Of a stretch of DNA of 44,624 nucleotides, positions 17,375-27,900 are shown one piece after another. The stretch is taken from positions 1,176-45,799 of the forward strand of contig JAHDIE010000030.1 of assembly GCA_020630955.1 (NCBI GenBank), read 5' to 3'. The number at the start of each line of letters is the position of its first letter. Positions within the stretch are counted from its first letter, which is position 1. Source of the stretch: Saprospiraceae bacterium. GTDB lineage: Bacteria; Bacteroidota; Bacteroidia; Chitinophagales; Saprospiraceae. The translations under genes were made by a program, and so were the position numbers. The notes under the pieces were generated by a model that saw nothing but the letters and a program-made list of their open reading frames with translations, searched no databases and was not told where the DNA came from.

Positions 17375-18520
17375 CTAATTTTCAAGCTTTTCGAAGTATA
17401 AAATGCAACAATTAATGATGTGTTTGAATTCTTTTTCGGAAATGTATAAATGTAGTGGTAATCTTACCAAAGTATTTGAAAATTCAATAGTATTGGGCAA
17501 TTCTTCTCCTTCGTATTTATCTCGAAAGAATGGACTTTTGTGCAAGGGCAAATAATGAAATATTGCCCAAATTGAAGATTGGTTCATCCAATGGAGAAAA
17601 TCATCTCTTTGCAATTTATTTTTTAGCTGGATATAGAAAATATGTGCATTATGATTTTCTGCGCCTGGTGGGATATTTGGTAATTTAATGAAGCCTTTTG
17701 ATTCTATTGCTTTTAAGGCGTGAAAATACTTATTCCATAAAGTCCTTCGCTTCGAATTGATCAATTCTAATTGCTCCAATTGACCCAATAGCATAGCTGC
17801 ATTAATATCAGACAATAAATAAGAGGCCCCTAAATCGAGCCATTCATATTTATTTATTTCACCTCGTCTAAATTGTGTTCTATTTGTACCTTTTTCATGG
17901 AGAATTTCAGCTCTATTTTTAAATTTTTCATTATTGATGATAAGACATCCTCCTTCACCACAAGTTATGTTTTTGGATTCATGGAAAGACATAACAGAAA
18001 GGTCTCCAAAATTTCCTAAATATTTGTTTTTGTATTTTACTCCAATGGCATGGGCAGCATCTTCTATTAAGGTTATATTATGCTTAGCGCAAATGTCCAT
18101 GATACTCTCGAGATCTACCGCCATTCCAGCATAGTGGATTACTACAATGGCTTTTGTTTTTGGATTTATTAATTGCTCGATCGACTTTAAAGAAATATTT
18201 GGATGGTGATCATCGCAATCAGCAAATTTTAGAGTCGCACCATGGAGAAGAAAAGCATTGGCTACAGAAACAAAGCTATAAGAAGGCAGTATTACCTCAT
18301 CTCCTGGTTTTAATTCTAATAATAAAGCAGCCATTTCCAAAGCGTCGGTACAAGAGGTTGTAAGTAAGGTCGATGGAAAATCAAATTGAGCTTTAAACCA
18401 TTCTTGGCACCTTTTAGTAAAAGGTCCATTTCCTGATATAAAATTACAAGAGATGGCTTCTTGAATAAAAGCCATCTCTTGTCCTTCAATAAAAGGTTTA
18501 TTATTTAGAATTTTTTTCAC
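17375..18520 (-). CDS. wecE: DegT/DnrJ/EryC1 sugar aminotransferase, WecE/RffA-like
   Basis: 381 residues. The sequence follows E. coli WecE (dTDP-4-amino-4,6-dideoxygalactose transaminase) throughout: GNGPFTKRCQEWF, TSCTDALEMAALLL, PGDEVILPSYSFVS, HYAGMAVDLESIM, SFHESKNITCGEGG, EKGTNRTQFRRGE. Lys183 is the PLP Schiff-base lysine and Asp154 binds the pyridine nitrogen. It should transfer an amino group from glutamate to a nucleotide-linked 4-keto sugar in the cytoplasm, for a surface glycan. The start is GTG at 18520 and overlaps the TAG of the PorU2 gene by one base (TAGTG), so translation is probably coupled. No other nucleotide-sugar genes are beside it. The family is certain; the exact sugar (dTDP-Fuc4N or a relative) is inferred from similarity. 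Confidence 0.9.
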   Translation of the reverse strand: MKKILNNKPFIEGQEMAFIQEAISCNFISGNGPFTKRCQEWFKAQFDFPSTLLTTSCTDALEMAALLLELKPGDEVILPSYSFVSVANAFLLHGATLKFADCDDHHPNISLKSIEQLINPKTKAIVVIHYAGMAVDLESIMDICAKHNITLIEDAAHAIGVKYKNKYLGNFGDLSVMSFHESKNITCGEGGCLIINNEKFKNRAEILHEKGTNRTQFRRGEINKYEWLDLGASYLLSDINAAMLLGQLEQLELINSKRRTLWNKYFHALKAIESKGFIKLPNIPPGAENHNAHIFYIQLKNKLQRDDFLHWMNQSSIWAIFHYLPLHKSPFFRDKYEGEELPNTIEFSNTLVRLPLHLYISEKEFKHIINCCILYFEKLEN

Positions 18521-21500
18521 TAACGCATAATTACCAACTTACCAAACCCGTCTTTAAAATATTGATCAGTATCTCCTAGATCAAATTCATCCAACTCATC
18601 TGCAATATCTGTATAAAATTTATATAAGTATACACCGTTGGCAAGTTTTGATCCATATTCATCAGTTCCATTCCATTTATATTCTGATCTGTTTACTCCA
18701 ACTCGAATTGGCCCCAATTCATCTTGAGTAATTTCTCTGACTACCTTCCCACTTACAGTCATAATTTTAATGTGGTATTCAGTAGGTAATTGATTTCCCG
18801 TAAGGGTGAATACAAACTGAGTAGAAGTTGAAAATGGATTAGGGTAATTTAGCACATTAGAAATTAAGTTGTCTTCAAAAACATTAAATGAGACAGCATA
18901 TTCATGGTCTCCTGAAAAGTTTCCAGTAGCATCTGTTCCTTGTGCATACAGCGTATATTCTCCTTCACTAAGAGTTGGGGTAAATTCAATACAAGCTGTA
19001 AGCCCGTTCTCTAAATCCGCTGGTATAAAGTTAATGTTTGGCCCATTTACATCAACTTCTTCTAGTGTTCCATCAGGGTATTCTAAGGTCAACAAGAAAT
19101 TTTCAGGACTTTCAATCAATTGATTAGTGTTTTCATCCGTAAGAGCAATCTTTATCATTGGACTAGGTGAGATAATATCACCATCTAAAATTCTTATTCC
19201 ATCAAAGGTTACATCTAACAAAGGATTGATGTTGTCACCTCTTACCAAGAAATTAATAATTCCTCTATTATTAAAGTCAAATTGTTCAGGCTGGTCCTTG
19301 TCGGGATTAATTTCAATCCGTAACTCATAAAGCCCATTAAGATTTTGAGTATCATATTCGAACTTATCTCCAATTCCGGTTAAGGCCTGGATAGGGGACT
19401 TTCTTAGCTCCTCCTTGATCTCATTATTTTTATTATCGATAATACTATACTTGACAAGCATACTGTCCATGTTTGATGTACTGATATTCTCTATAGAGTA
19501 TTCAATGTTCATGATTTCCCCTTGTTGCAAAGTATCTGCATGGAAGCTATAATTGTCGGTTGTGTTAAGTACTGCTTCTGGTAAATTCTCATATACAACT
19601 CTCCAATAATGCAAGTCTAATGAGGTGTTTGTAATGGTATCTTTTGTAAAAAGTTCCAATCTGATGTTGGGGTACTGATTGGCACTTATTGTACTTAGAT
19701 CATATTCTTTATTGGTGATATTAGTGGCCAATGTGTCTTCTTTGCCGGTGTTATCGATACCAAAAAGACGTATGTCAAAAACATCTTCAGATTGTGTATA
19801 TTCTTTAAAGTCCCAAAGGAACTTATTCCATGTTTTTGCAGGACCGATGGTGGTGGAAAACATTGTTCCCTCAAACCACTTTCCTTCAATTTTCATAATT
19901 GAATTTAATACCTCATCGGTTGATTGTGCAACTACCTCATTAAATGCACCTACACCTTTTTGATAACCAAAAATATAAGGCCTTGGATTTCCAATTAGTG
20001 ATCTTATTTCAACAGCACCTTCGTTTTCGAAAAGCTCAAAAAGCTCATCCTCCCATAATTGAGGAGCATAATCTAGACCTGCGTCTTGTATGGTAAACAT
20101 AATAATATAGTAGCCTTCAGGTATTGTATTGACAAAAGAAATAATTTCTGCTCTCTCAGTGGCCGTATTTGTTTTAAATGGCCATGCATTTCTATCTCTC
20201 CAACCCGGAGGAGTATCTGCGCCTTGAACACCCCCATCAGGACATACCAAAGGATCTAATGTTCCAGGATCTGCAACAACCAAATATATTCCTCCTCTGA
20301 TGTCATTTCCATAATTGGCTTCTAAGAATTCAGAGTTTATAGAAAACTCTGGAAAATCATCTGGAGTTCTTACTTTATTAACTACTTTGAATTCATAATT
20401 GGCAATTGAATAGTCAAAATTTCTCGTTGTTGAATCAATTTCTAAATTTCTAAAATCATCTTTAAGAAATTGATATAAATGACTTTGATTCCACCCACTT
20501 TCATACTCGTCGATATGAATAAAAGAACTATAGTTCCAGAATGAAAGATCAAACTCTGGATCAGCTGCTCTAACCCTCCAATAATATTCTTGTTCATTTT
20601 CATATTGAATATTCGGCTTCCATTGGACCAAACCACCATGTGCCGAAACGATTTCTGATTGCTTGAGAGGACTATTAAAAAGTTCGGTTGTATCAATTTC
20701 TATTTCGTATTCTTTAACACCGACAAAAGCATTCCCTGTCGAAGCCATTAAAGTTGGTTGCTCAATATTTGTGATAGCAAACTCTTCAGGGTGGAAAGGA
20801 ATAGGATTATCATTGAGTACAAAAAACTTATAAGACTCAATGCCATATGCCTCCAACAGAGAATTATTCATCTCAGCTATAGGATTTGGTGTTTCTTCTA
20901 TTTTAAAATTGTGATCTAGATAAACCTCAATTTGATTTTCTCCCGCTGCTTGTACCACATTCAAAGGTATTGTATGACATTGATTGAGTCGATTGAATGG
21001 AGTGATAGATTTATAATAATAAGTGTCTCTTTTTGTGGAATACTTATGTACTAAATAGTAATCTAAAGAGTCTGGTTGAAATCGTCCTAGGTTGACTATG
21101 TCAAAGCAAATGTCAACGCTGTCTATTCGACCTGAAACTACTTCAGGATCTGTTCTAAATGTTTCAATATCTGGAGTGTAATCAGGTCCGTTATGTGAAT
21201 TAATAATCAAAGCAGGATCACCATGTAATGTTAATTGTTGCTGTAAGGTCAAGACCTGGAAATCAAAATTATTTGTTTTGTCCTTTAATACTGTAGTTAA
21301 AATCTTTCCTAATGGTTGAGTATAAAGAGAGTCTCCCAAAATGTCATACAATTCTCTACCGTGAATAAACTGAGGTCCAACATAAGCTGTTCCAGAAGAA
21401 GCTAAAAATGCAATGGCACCTTTTTCTGGAACCAAAACAAAATCTTCACTGATACCAGGAGTGGATGTATGTATATTTCCTGAGTGACAACCTAAAGATA

Positions 21501-23451
21501 TAATGATTGGAGTTTTTCCTTCATTGTCGAATTGACCAGGATCCTCAATACTAAAATCAAAAGTTCCCACAGCAGAATGACCAAAGAAGGTAAGAATAGA
21601 ACAGCCATTATTGACTTCGTCTATAATAGATTGTGATAATGAATTCTGAATTGGATCACTAGAAGTTTTTTGGAATGTAATGACATCTGCGCCAAATGCA
21701 CTTTCTTCTATAACTTCACCCATTTCATCCAACCAATTTCTAATCGCCGTTTGTAAAATGGCATCGCCCCCACTAAGATGAATGATTTTCTTCATCCAAG
21801 CTTTTTCTTCTATCGATTGATTCCATACACCTTGATCAACATAGACCAACATTTTTTCTAAATACAGTTTTAACTGTTCTTTATTGTTAGCCGCTAACCT
21901 ACCTACTCCTACTTCAGGATAAGTATTATCATCAACAGAAAACATTAAATTATCAGAACCAGGTTCTCCATGTGTTGGGACAAAAGAAAGTGAAGAAGGG
22001 TTTTCGTTAATGATACCATATTCATGGGTTTTGCCAATGATGAAAACATGTTCCCACTCTGGCCATTTTTCAAACATTTGATTACTCCAATTTCTTATTC
22101 CAATGGAATGATTTTCTACACCATACCCAAATTGATCAATAAGATCTTCTGCATGAACAATTTGTACATTATAAGACCCACCAATTTCTGATCTTCTAAA
22201 GTTGGCATATTCTTGAATCCAATTGGTACCTGAAGCATCAGGCCTGTTCATTTCTGCGCCAGTAAGGATTATATAATTAGGATTGATCGCCTCGTAATCA
22301 AAGAAATTTATCTTTTCAATGGATTGAATGTTATTGTTTTGATTGTATATGACTATGTCTCTTTGTTCTTGAGCTGGTTCGAGAATAAATTTCACCATAC
22401 CGTTTTCTACCACACTTTCTATCCTAACATTATTGGTAATATCTAAAACAATAGGAGCTCCTCCTGATGAGTTGAAATTTTGAATTTCAAAATATTTACG
22501 GAATGAATGTGCATTGAAATTGAATCTAAAGAAATTCTGGTCCAAAGCGTTAAAATTTCTTGGGTAGTCAAAAGAACAATAGGCAATACTGTTCCTGTCA
22601 TATTGACTAGCATTTCCTTCTACCTCAAAAACATTAAGGTCTTTAACATCATTATTTGAAATTTGATATTCTAACTCAACTACGTGGTAGGAATTGTATG
22701 TATTTGATTCAATAAATTCTGAATTAAAGTAGGTTCGGATAATATGATTACCTGCATTGGTGCCAAATCTTACTTTCAGGTTCGAAGAAGGTGCAGCATT
22801 GTTCAAGTTGTCAACTGGAATTTCAATTTGATTTACTGGATTTAAGGCTGAACCATAACCTTCTGTAGTAAAGAAATTAGAATATCTAACCTCTTCTTCA
22901 TTGATTACAGGTCTCAAATGATTTTCAGAAAAAACTTTTTCTTCTCTATGAAAATAGAATGGCTCAACATTGGGCAAATTACCCCCAAGATTATTATTTG
23001 CTAGATTATATCTTTTATTTCCTGTACTTCCAGTTTCCCAAGTAAAGAAATATTTTCTGCTATCAGAAAACATGCTGACTTTCGGATTTAATTGCTGTTC
23101 ACCGGGATCTCTATATACAGTTTGGTCTAATGATCCATCATTTTTATAGCCAAAAAATTCAATATAATCTCCATTTCCAAAATCGCCATTGTTGGATACG
23201 AAAAGACTTACTTCTTTGCCGTAGGAATAAGCTTGTATTTCGCTTCCTTTAAAATTGGTTGGGAAACCATTGGCAACTAGCTCAGCAAAACCAATTCTGT
23301 AAACACCATCTTCATTGACAGATACTTTTGCATATGGTCTATCATGCTTTACCCATTCATTTCCAAATAAGAACTCCTCATTGAAATACATTTGTGAATA
23401 AAGTGCAACACAAGTACATAGCAAAGCAGTAATAATGCTTAATCGCTTCAT
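18520..23451 (-). CDS. porU2: PorU2-type T9SS sortase, C25 cysteine peptidase (copy A)
   Basis: 1643 residues from ATG 23451 with signal peptide (MKRLSIITALLCTCVALYSQ). The C25 (gingipain-family) core carries the catalytic dyad His625 (TFFGHSA) and Cys655 (SLGCHSGN), plus the upstream region SYVPTHGEPGSDN and VGRLAANN. A long series of beta-rich domains follows, including a CARDB-like part near 1370-1470. A FlgD-Ig-like end (LNYPNPFSTST, IMTVSGKVVREI, YKWNGTDEYG, LANGVYLYKF) closes with FGKLVIMR. By family knowledge PorU cleaves the sorting domain of T9SS cargo at the outer membrane and joins cargo to an anionic LPS. This protein is longer than the roughly 1150-1300 residues usual for PorU and fits the separate PorU2-type group. 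It overlaps the aminotransferase gene and is paralogous to the sortase at 24986-29923. Confidence 0.85.
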   Translation of the reverse strand: MKRLSIITALLCTCVALYSQMYFNEEFLFGNEWVKHDRPYAKVSVNEDGVYRIGFAELVANGFPTNFKGSEIQAYSYGKEVSLFVSNNGDFGNGDYIEFFGYKNDGSLDQTVYRDPGEQQLNPKVSMFSDSRKYFFTWETGSTGNKRYNLANNNLGGNLPNVEPFYFHREEKVFSENHLRPVINEEEVRYSNFFTTEGYGSALNPVNQIEIPVDNLNNAAPSSNLKVRFGTNAGNHIIRTYFNSEFIESNTYNSYHVVELEYQISNNDVKDLNVFEVEGNASQYDRNSIAYCSFDYPRNFNALDQNFFRFNFNAHSFRKYFEIQNFNSSGGAPIVLDITNNVRIESVVENGMVKFILEPAQEQRDIVIYNQNNNIQSIEKINFFDYEAINPNYIILTGAEMNRPDASGTNWIQEYANFRRSEIGGSYNVQIVHAEDLIDQFGYGVENHSIGIRNWSNQMFEKWPEWEHVFIIGKTHEYGIINENPSSLSFVPTHGEPGSDNLMFSVDDNTYPEVGVGRLAANNKEQLKLYLEKMLVYVDQGVWNQSIEEKAWMKKIIHLSGGDAILQTAIRNWLDEMGEVIEESAFGADVITFQKTSSDPIQNSLSQSIIDEVNNGCSILTFFGHSAVGTFDFSIEDPGQFDNEGKTPIIISLGCHSGNIHTSTPGISEDFVLVPEKGAIAFLASSGTAYVGPQFIHGRELYDILGDSLYTQPLGKILTTVLKDKTNNFDFQVLTLQQQLTLHGDPALIINSHNGPDYTPDIETFRTDPEVVSGRIDSVDICFDIVNLGRFQPDSLDYYLVHKYSTKRDTYYYKSITPFNRLNQCHTIPLNVVQAAGENQIEVYLDHNFKIEETPNPIAEMNNSLLEAYGIESYKFFVLNDNPIPFHPEEFAITNIEQPTLMASTGNAFVGVKEYEIEIDTTELFNSPLKQSEIVSAHGGLVQWKPNIQYENEQEYYWRVRAADPEFDLSFWNYSSFIHIDEYESGWNQSHLYQFLKDDFRNLEIDSTTRNFDYSIANYEFKVVNKVRTPDDFPEFSINSEFLEANYGNDIRGGIYLVVADPGTLDPLVCPDGGVQGADTPPGWRDRNAWPFKTNTATERAEIISFVNTIPEGYYIIMFTIQDAGLDYAPQLWEDELFELFENEGAVEIRSLIGNPRPYIFGYQKGVGAFNEVVAQSTDEVLNSIMKIEGKWFEGTMFSTTIGPAKTWNKFLWDFKEYTQSEDVFDIRLFGIDNTGKEDTLATNITNKEYDLSTISANQYPNIRLELFTKDTITNTSLDLHYWRVVYENLPEAVLNTTDNYSFHADTLQQGEIMNIEYSIENISTSNMDSMLVKYSIIDNKNNEIKEELRKSPIQALTGIGDKFEYDTQNLNGLYELRIEINPDKDQPEQFDFNNRGIINFLVRGDNINPLLDVTFDGIRILDGDIISPSPMIKIALTDENTNQLIESPENFLLTLEYPDGTLEEVDVNGPNINFIPADLENGLTACIEFTPTLSEGEYTLYAQGTDATGNFSGDHEYAVSFNVFEDNLISNVLNYPNPFSTSTQFVFTLTGNQLPTEYHIKIMTVSGKVVREITQDELGPIRVGVNRSEYKWNGTDEYGSKLANGVYLYKFYTDIADELDEFDLGDTDQYFKDGFGKLVIMR

Positions 23452-23830
23452 TTTGTCGGATTTTCTGTAATTTCTTTAAATGTATGCTAAGCCTTGTCAT
23501 AGGAACTGGTGGCATACAGGGTGTTTCTAGGTTGGAAAACGTCTTGGTTCGATGTTTCATCAAAGTTAAACACTTTCTGTGAAAAATATGCCCAAAACAT
23601 GGTAATAACGCTTTTTAATGTCGTTTATTTTTCAATTAAAATTTACCCTTGCGGTTATTAACATAATCGATTGATAGACAAGGATGTACACATCTAAATG
23701 TTTGAATATGAAGTGTTGATTTGCCTATTAATCTCATATTAAACATCATCCTAGGACTGAATTTAAAAATTTGATTTTTATAAACGCAACTATAATCAAG
23801 AATGGTAGGGCTATTCTTATCTTTAAAAAG
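23452..23830. other. Divergent intergenic region between PorU2 copy A and the lipoprotein
   Basis: 379 bases without a credible gene. It holds a minus-strand TAACTTTG box at 23568-23561, a 9-base leader element AAATCCGAC shared with the other PorU2 gene (plus-strand GTCGGATTT at 23455-23463), and a weak AT-rich hairpin near 23764-23780. The short frame at 23378-23563 mostly overlaps the PorU2 signal peptide and is not coding. No riboswitch or tRNA was seen. Confidence 0.5.
23561..23595 (-). promoter_or_regulatory. Candidate promoter of PorU2 copy A
   Basis: Minus-strand TAACTTTG (23568-23561) matches the -7 consensus TAnnTTTG. The nearest upstream TTG (23595-23593) is 24 bases away, a longer spacer than usual, so the -33 element is doubtful. 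The leader would be about 105 bases. Confidence 0.33.
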
Positions 23831-24961
23831 ATGAATTATTTCTTCAAAATATTTACTATTTCATTGCTTTGTTCAGCATTTATTGCTTGTCAAAAGCCCA
23901 AGGATCTTGATAAATTAGAAGTGATCTTGTACAGTGGTAATGAATTTATAAATGAAAGAATAATAATTGAGACAGATCAAAAACTTATCATTGAAGCAGG
24001 CTCACAAATTACTTTTGGCCCTTTAGGAAGTTTTCTAATTGAAGGAGAATTTGAGGCAATTGGAACTTCAGAAAACCCTATTGCCCTCATAGGCAGTTCT
24101 GATAATATTGCACACACAATTCTCAACTCAGAAGATGAAACAACCGTAAATTTTATTTTGCATCATGTTAATATTGAAAACGGATTGATTGTATCAAGAG
24201 CAGAAAATCATGAATTTTATCAAGTGCATATTTCAAATGAAAAGTCATTATCTGAACAAAATGCTCTTGTTAGAACATGGAAAGGAAATTTTTCTTTTGA
24301 TGAGGGTTCGTTGAAAAGCAACAACACTGGGGAGGGATTGTTGGTCCATCAATCAAGTTTTCCTTTGGTCAATAATTCTACTTTTATTAAAATACCAGAT
24401 GCTGTGGAGATTTTATCAAGTAATGGTGGTCAAATTACTAACTCCACATTTATGGAAATGAATGACGATGCCATCGATCTTAATAATTGTATAGGAATTG
24501 AAATAATAAACAACGAATTTTATAAAGTTAAACACAGAGCACTAGAGATAGGAAGTGATGGATTTGGAGCATCTTCTGACATTGAGGTAAGAAATAATTT
24601 ATTTGTAGAATGTCATATAGGAATTAATGTAAAAGAATCATCAGCAGTGAGTCTTCAAAATGCGACTTTTTTTAAAACGAAACTAAATGTTGAGTTACTT
24701 AATGAGGGAGTCGATAATGTTCCAACAAATCTTGAAATAATGCATTCTGTAATATTTGGTGACACGGGATGGTTCCAAATTGAAAATAATTCATTTGTAA
24801 ATTATAAAGACATCATGTCAAATGTTATTATTGAGGAGCTTCCAGAAGCTTTTGTTTCCAATATCACTTTTGCGGACACAAGCAATAATAATTTCAAAAT
24901 CATAAGCAAGGATTTTCCTATTGGGCAAAGCTCAGAAAGCATGGGTTATCAGAAGCAATAA
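23831..24961 (+). CDS. Lipoprotein with right-handed beta-helix
   Basis: 376 residues from ATG 23831. The frame reaches back to a TTG at 23771, but the inner ATG gives a proper lipoprotein signal (MNYFFKIFTISLLCSAFIAC) with lipobox AFIAC and lipidated Cys20. The rest has short regular beta-strand repeats (LIEGEFEAIGTSENPIAL, NNSTFIKIPDAVEI, ITNSTFMEMNDDAIDL, IEIINNEFYKVKHRALEIG, EVRNNLFVECHIGINV) typical of parallel beta-helix proteins. There are no recognisable catalytic residues of a pectate lyase. It lies between the two PorU2 genes, opposite in direction, and ends 24 bases from the stop of PorU2 copy B. It is probably an outer-membrane lipoprotein; a role with the sortases is only suggested by position. 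Confidence 0.82.
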   Translation: MNYFFKIFTISLLCSAFIACQKPKDLDKLEVILYSGNEFINERIIIETDQKLIIEAGSQITFGPLGSFLIEGEFEAIGTSENPIALIGSSDNIAHTILNSEDETTVNFILHHVNIENGLIVSRAENHEFYQVHISNEKSLSEQNALVRTWKGNFSFDEGSLKSNNTGEGLLVHQSSFPLVNNSTFIKIPDAVEILSSNGGQITNSTFMEMNDDAIDLNNCIGIEIINNEFYKVKHRALEIGSDGFGASSDIEVRNNLFVECHIGINVKESSAVSLQNATFFKTKLNVELLNEGVDNVPTNLEIMHSVIFGDTGWFQIENNSFVNYKDIMSNVIIEELPEAFVSNITFADTSNNNFKIISKDFPIGQSSESMGYQKQ

Positions 24962-24985
24962 GTTCAAAATAACAAAAGCTGATAT

Positions 24986-27900
24986 CTACCGCATAATCAC
25001 GAGTTTCCCAAAACCATCTTTATAAAAATGATCGATTGATTCTATTTCTATATTATCTAATTCTTGGTCAAGATCTGAATAAAATCTATACAGATATACT
25101 CCATTGGCTAACTTTTGACCATAGTCATCTGTGCCATTCCATTTAATTGCTGATCGATTTATACCTACTCGAATTGGTCCTAATTCCATTTGACTTATTT
25201 CTTTTACTACTTTCCCACTCAGGGTCATTATTTTGATATGGTAATTATTTGGAATAAGATCACCAGTAAGCCAAAAAATAAATTCTGTTGATGTTGAAAA
25301 AGGATTGGGATAATTAATCACTCTAGATATTTTATTGTCTTCAATGACTTCAAAAGAAATGGAGTAAGCATGATCTCCTGAAAAATTTCCGGTTGCGTCT
25401 TTTGCTTGAACATTCAAAGTATAATTTCCTTCACTAAGTGTGGGACTAAACTCAATACAAGCTGTATTAGAGCTTTGATCTTCTTCGGCAGGTATAAAAT
25501 TTACGGAAGTGTCATCTAGGGCGACCTCTGCAATTGTACCATCAGGATATTCTAATGTAAGAAAAAAGTCTTCAATGTTGTTAAGCAAAAGTAATGGGTC
25601 TTCATCTGTCAATGAGATTTTAATTAAAGGCTTCGGCGAAACGATGTCTCCTTCTAAAATTCTTATCCCATCAAAAGTTACATCTAACAACGGATTGATG
25701 TTATCAACTTTGACTAAAAAATTTATTATTCCAATATTGTTAAAATCATACAATTCTGATTGGTCTTGATTGGGGTTAAGTTCAACAACAAATTGATATT
25801 TTCCTTTTAGGTTGGTCGTATTGTAGGTGAACTCATCAGGGAGACTTTCTTTTCCTTTGATCGGTGCTTTCTTTTTTGTTGAAAGTATCTCATTGTTCTG
25901 GCTGTCGATCAAAGCATAGTGAATCAATAAACTATCAAGATCTACCTTACTTGCATTGTCAATTGTATAATTCAGTTTAAGATCCTGACCACGCAACAAA
26001 GTATCGGATTCAAAAACAAAGCCTTCATTGGCGTTGAAGACAGCGTCTGGCAATGCTTGATAAAGAACCCTCCAATATCCTAGATCAGGAGAAGTCAGGG
26101 ACACTGTATCTTTGGAGTATAGTTCTAAGAATATTTCAGGATGAGTTTCTGCGTTTATAAAACTAAGGTCAAATTCAGGAAGAAGAATTTCTTTTGCTAG
26201 GAGTTCTTCTTTATCATTATGATTAACTCCATATAGATTTACAAACAGCGAGTCTTCATTATTGTTAAAATTCTCTTTGTTCCAAAGCATTGTGGTCCAA
26301 GCTTTTGCGGGGCCAATTTTATTTGATTTTATTTTTCCTTGAAACCATTTTCCTTCTATTACGATCTTCCTTGATAATGCTTCATCAGGATGATTTGAAA
26401 TAGCTTCATCTATAAAACCATGGCCTTTCTGATAGGCAAAAATGTATGGTCTTGGATTACCAACAAGCTCTCTGATTTGAGTTGCTCCTTCATTTTCGAA
26501 TATCTCAAATAACTCATCACTCCATTCTTCTGGCTCGCAATCTTTAAATTCATCTTGAACCGTAAACATAATTATATAATAATCATCAAACTCAGGCAAA
26601 GAAAGAAACGCTATAAGTTGCTGTCGATCTTCTTCTGTATTGGTTTTAAATGGCCAAAGGTTTCTTTCTCTATTTTCCCAAATTTCATCTGCTCCTAGAG
26701 TACCACCAATTGGACAGGTAAAAAGTTTAAAACTGGTAGGATGTATTAGCCCTATAAACACTCCTGCTTGGATATCAGCAAAAGAATGTAATTCTGTAAA
26801 ACTTGAATTCACTCTAAATTCCGAAAAGCTATTGATTGTTCTTTTGACATTTAGAATGTCATATTCATAATCTGATTCTATATACTCAAAGTCTCTGGTT
26901 GTGGAATCTACTTTTATAGTAGTAAAATCATCTTTTAAAAACTGGTAGAAATGACTTTGATTCCATCCATAATCATATGCATCTAAATGCACAAACGAGC
27001 TAGAATTCCATAAAGTGATTCCATTTTCAGGATCAGCAACTCTGACACGCCAGTAGTAAACCTGTTGGTCCTTATATTCAATTTCAGGAGTCCATTTTAC
27101 CAAACCACCATTATATTCTTTCTGAATTGATAATTTAAGCGGACTGTTAAAGAGCTCTGTTGTGTCTATTTCTACAATGTAATCTCTAGTTCCAATGAAT
27201 CCATTTCCTGTAGATGCCTGTAAAGTAATTTGATCTTCGTTTGTGATGGCAAATTCATGTGGATAGTATGGAATAGGGTTGTCATTGAGAACAAAAAAAC
27301 TGAAACCAGGAATTTGATATGCATCAATAAGTGAGTTGTTTAATTCTGCTTGTGGTTGTGGTAATTCTTCGATTTCTTGTTTATAATCCAAAAAAACTTC
27401 GATTAAATTTTCTCCAATGTCATTCGCAATATTGATTGGGATAGTATGGCATAGGTTTTTTCTACTGTGTATGCCGTTAGTAGTATAATAGAAAGTATCT
27501 CTTTTATTAGAATGAGAATGAATTAAGGAATATGGAATACGTTCATCAGAATATCGTCCCAAATTTACGATATCAAAACAAATATCGATGCTATCCAATC
27601 TTCCAGATACAATTTCAGGAACTGTTCTGAACGATGCAAGATCAGGAGTGTAATCAGGGCTAGGAGAAGAATATATTTTAGTGGCAGGATCACCATGCAG
27701 AGTCAATTGTTGTTGGAGCGTTATCATATCAAAGCTACCGTTTGTATTGATTTCTTCAAGCATTCTTTTTTGAATTAAACCTAATTCTTTTCCGTACATT
27801 TCATTACCTAGTAAATCATATAGCTTTATCCCATGAAGTTCTTGTGCTGGAACAAATGCTACCCCAGAGGAAGCATAGAATGCTATAGCTCCTTTTTCAG

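Noticed and set aside
23546-23553. GGTTCGAT, like a tRNA T-loop
   Set aside because: The flanking bases do not pair as a T-arm and no acceptor or anticodon arm is present.
23378-23563. Short minus-strand frame upstream of PorU2 copy A
   Set aside because: Overlaps the signal-peptide codons of PorU2 in another frame, with no recognisable features.
23764-23780. AT-rich hairpin TAAAAAT-TTG-ATTTTTA before the lipoprotein
   Set aside because: Seven A/T pairs with a 3-base loop are expected by chance in this composition; not called as a site.
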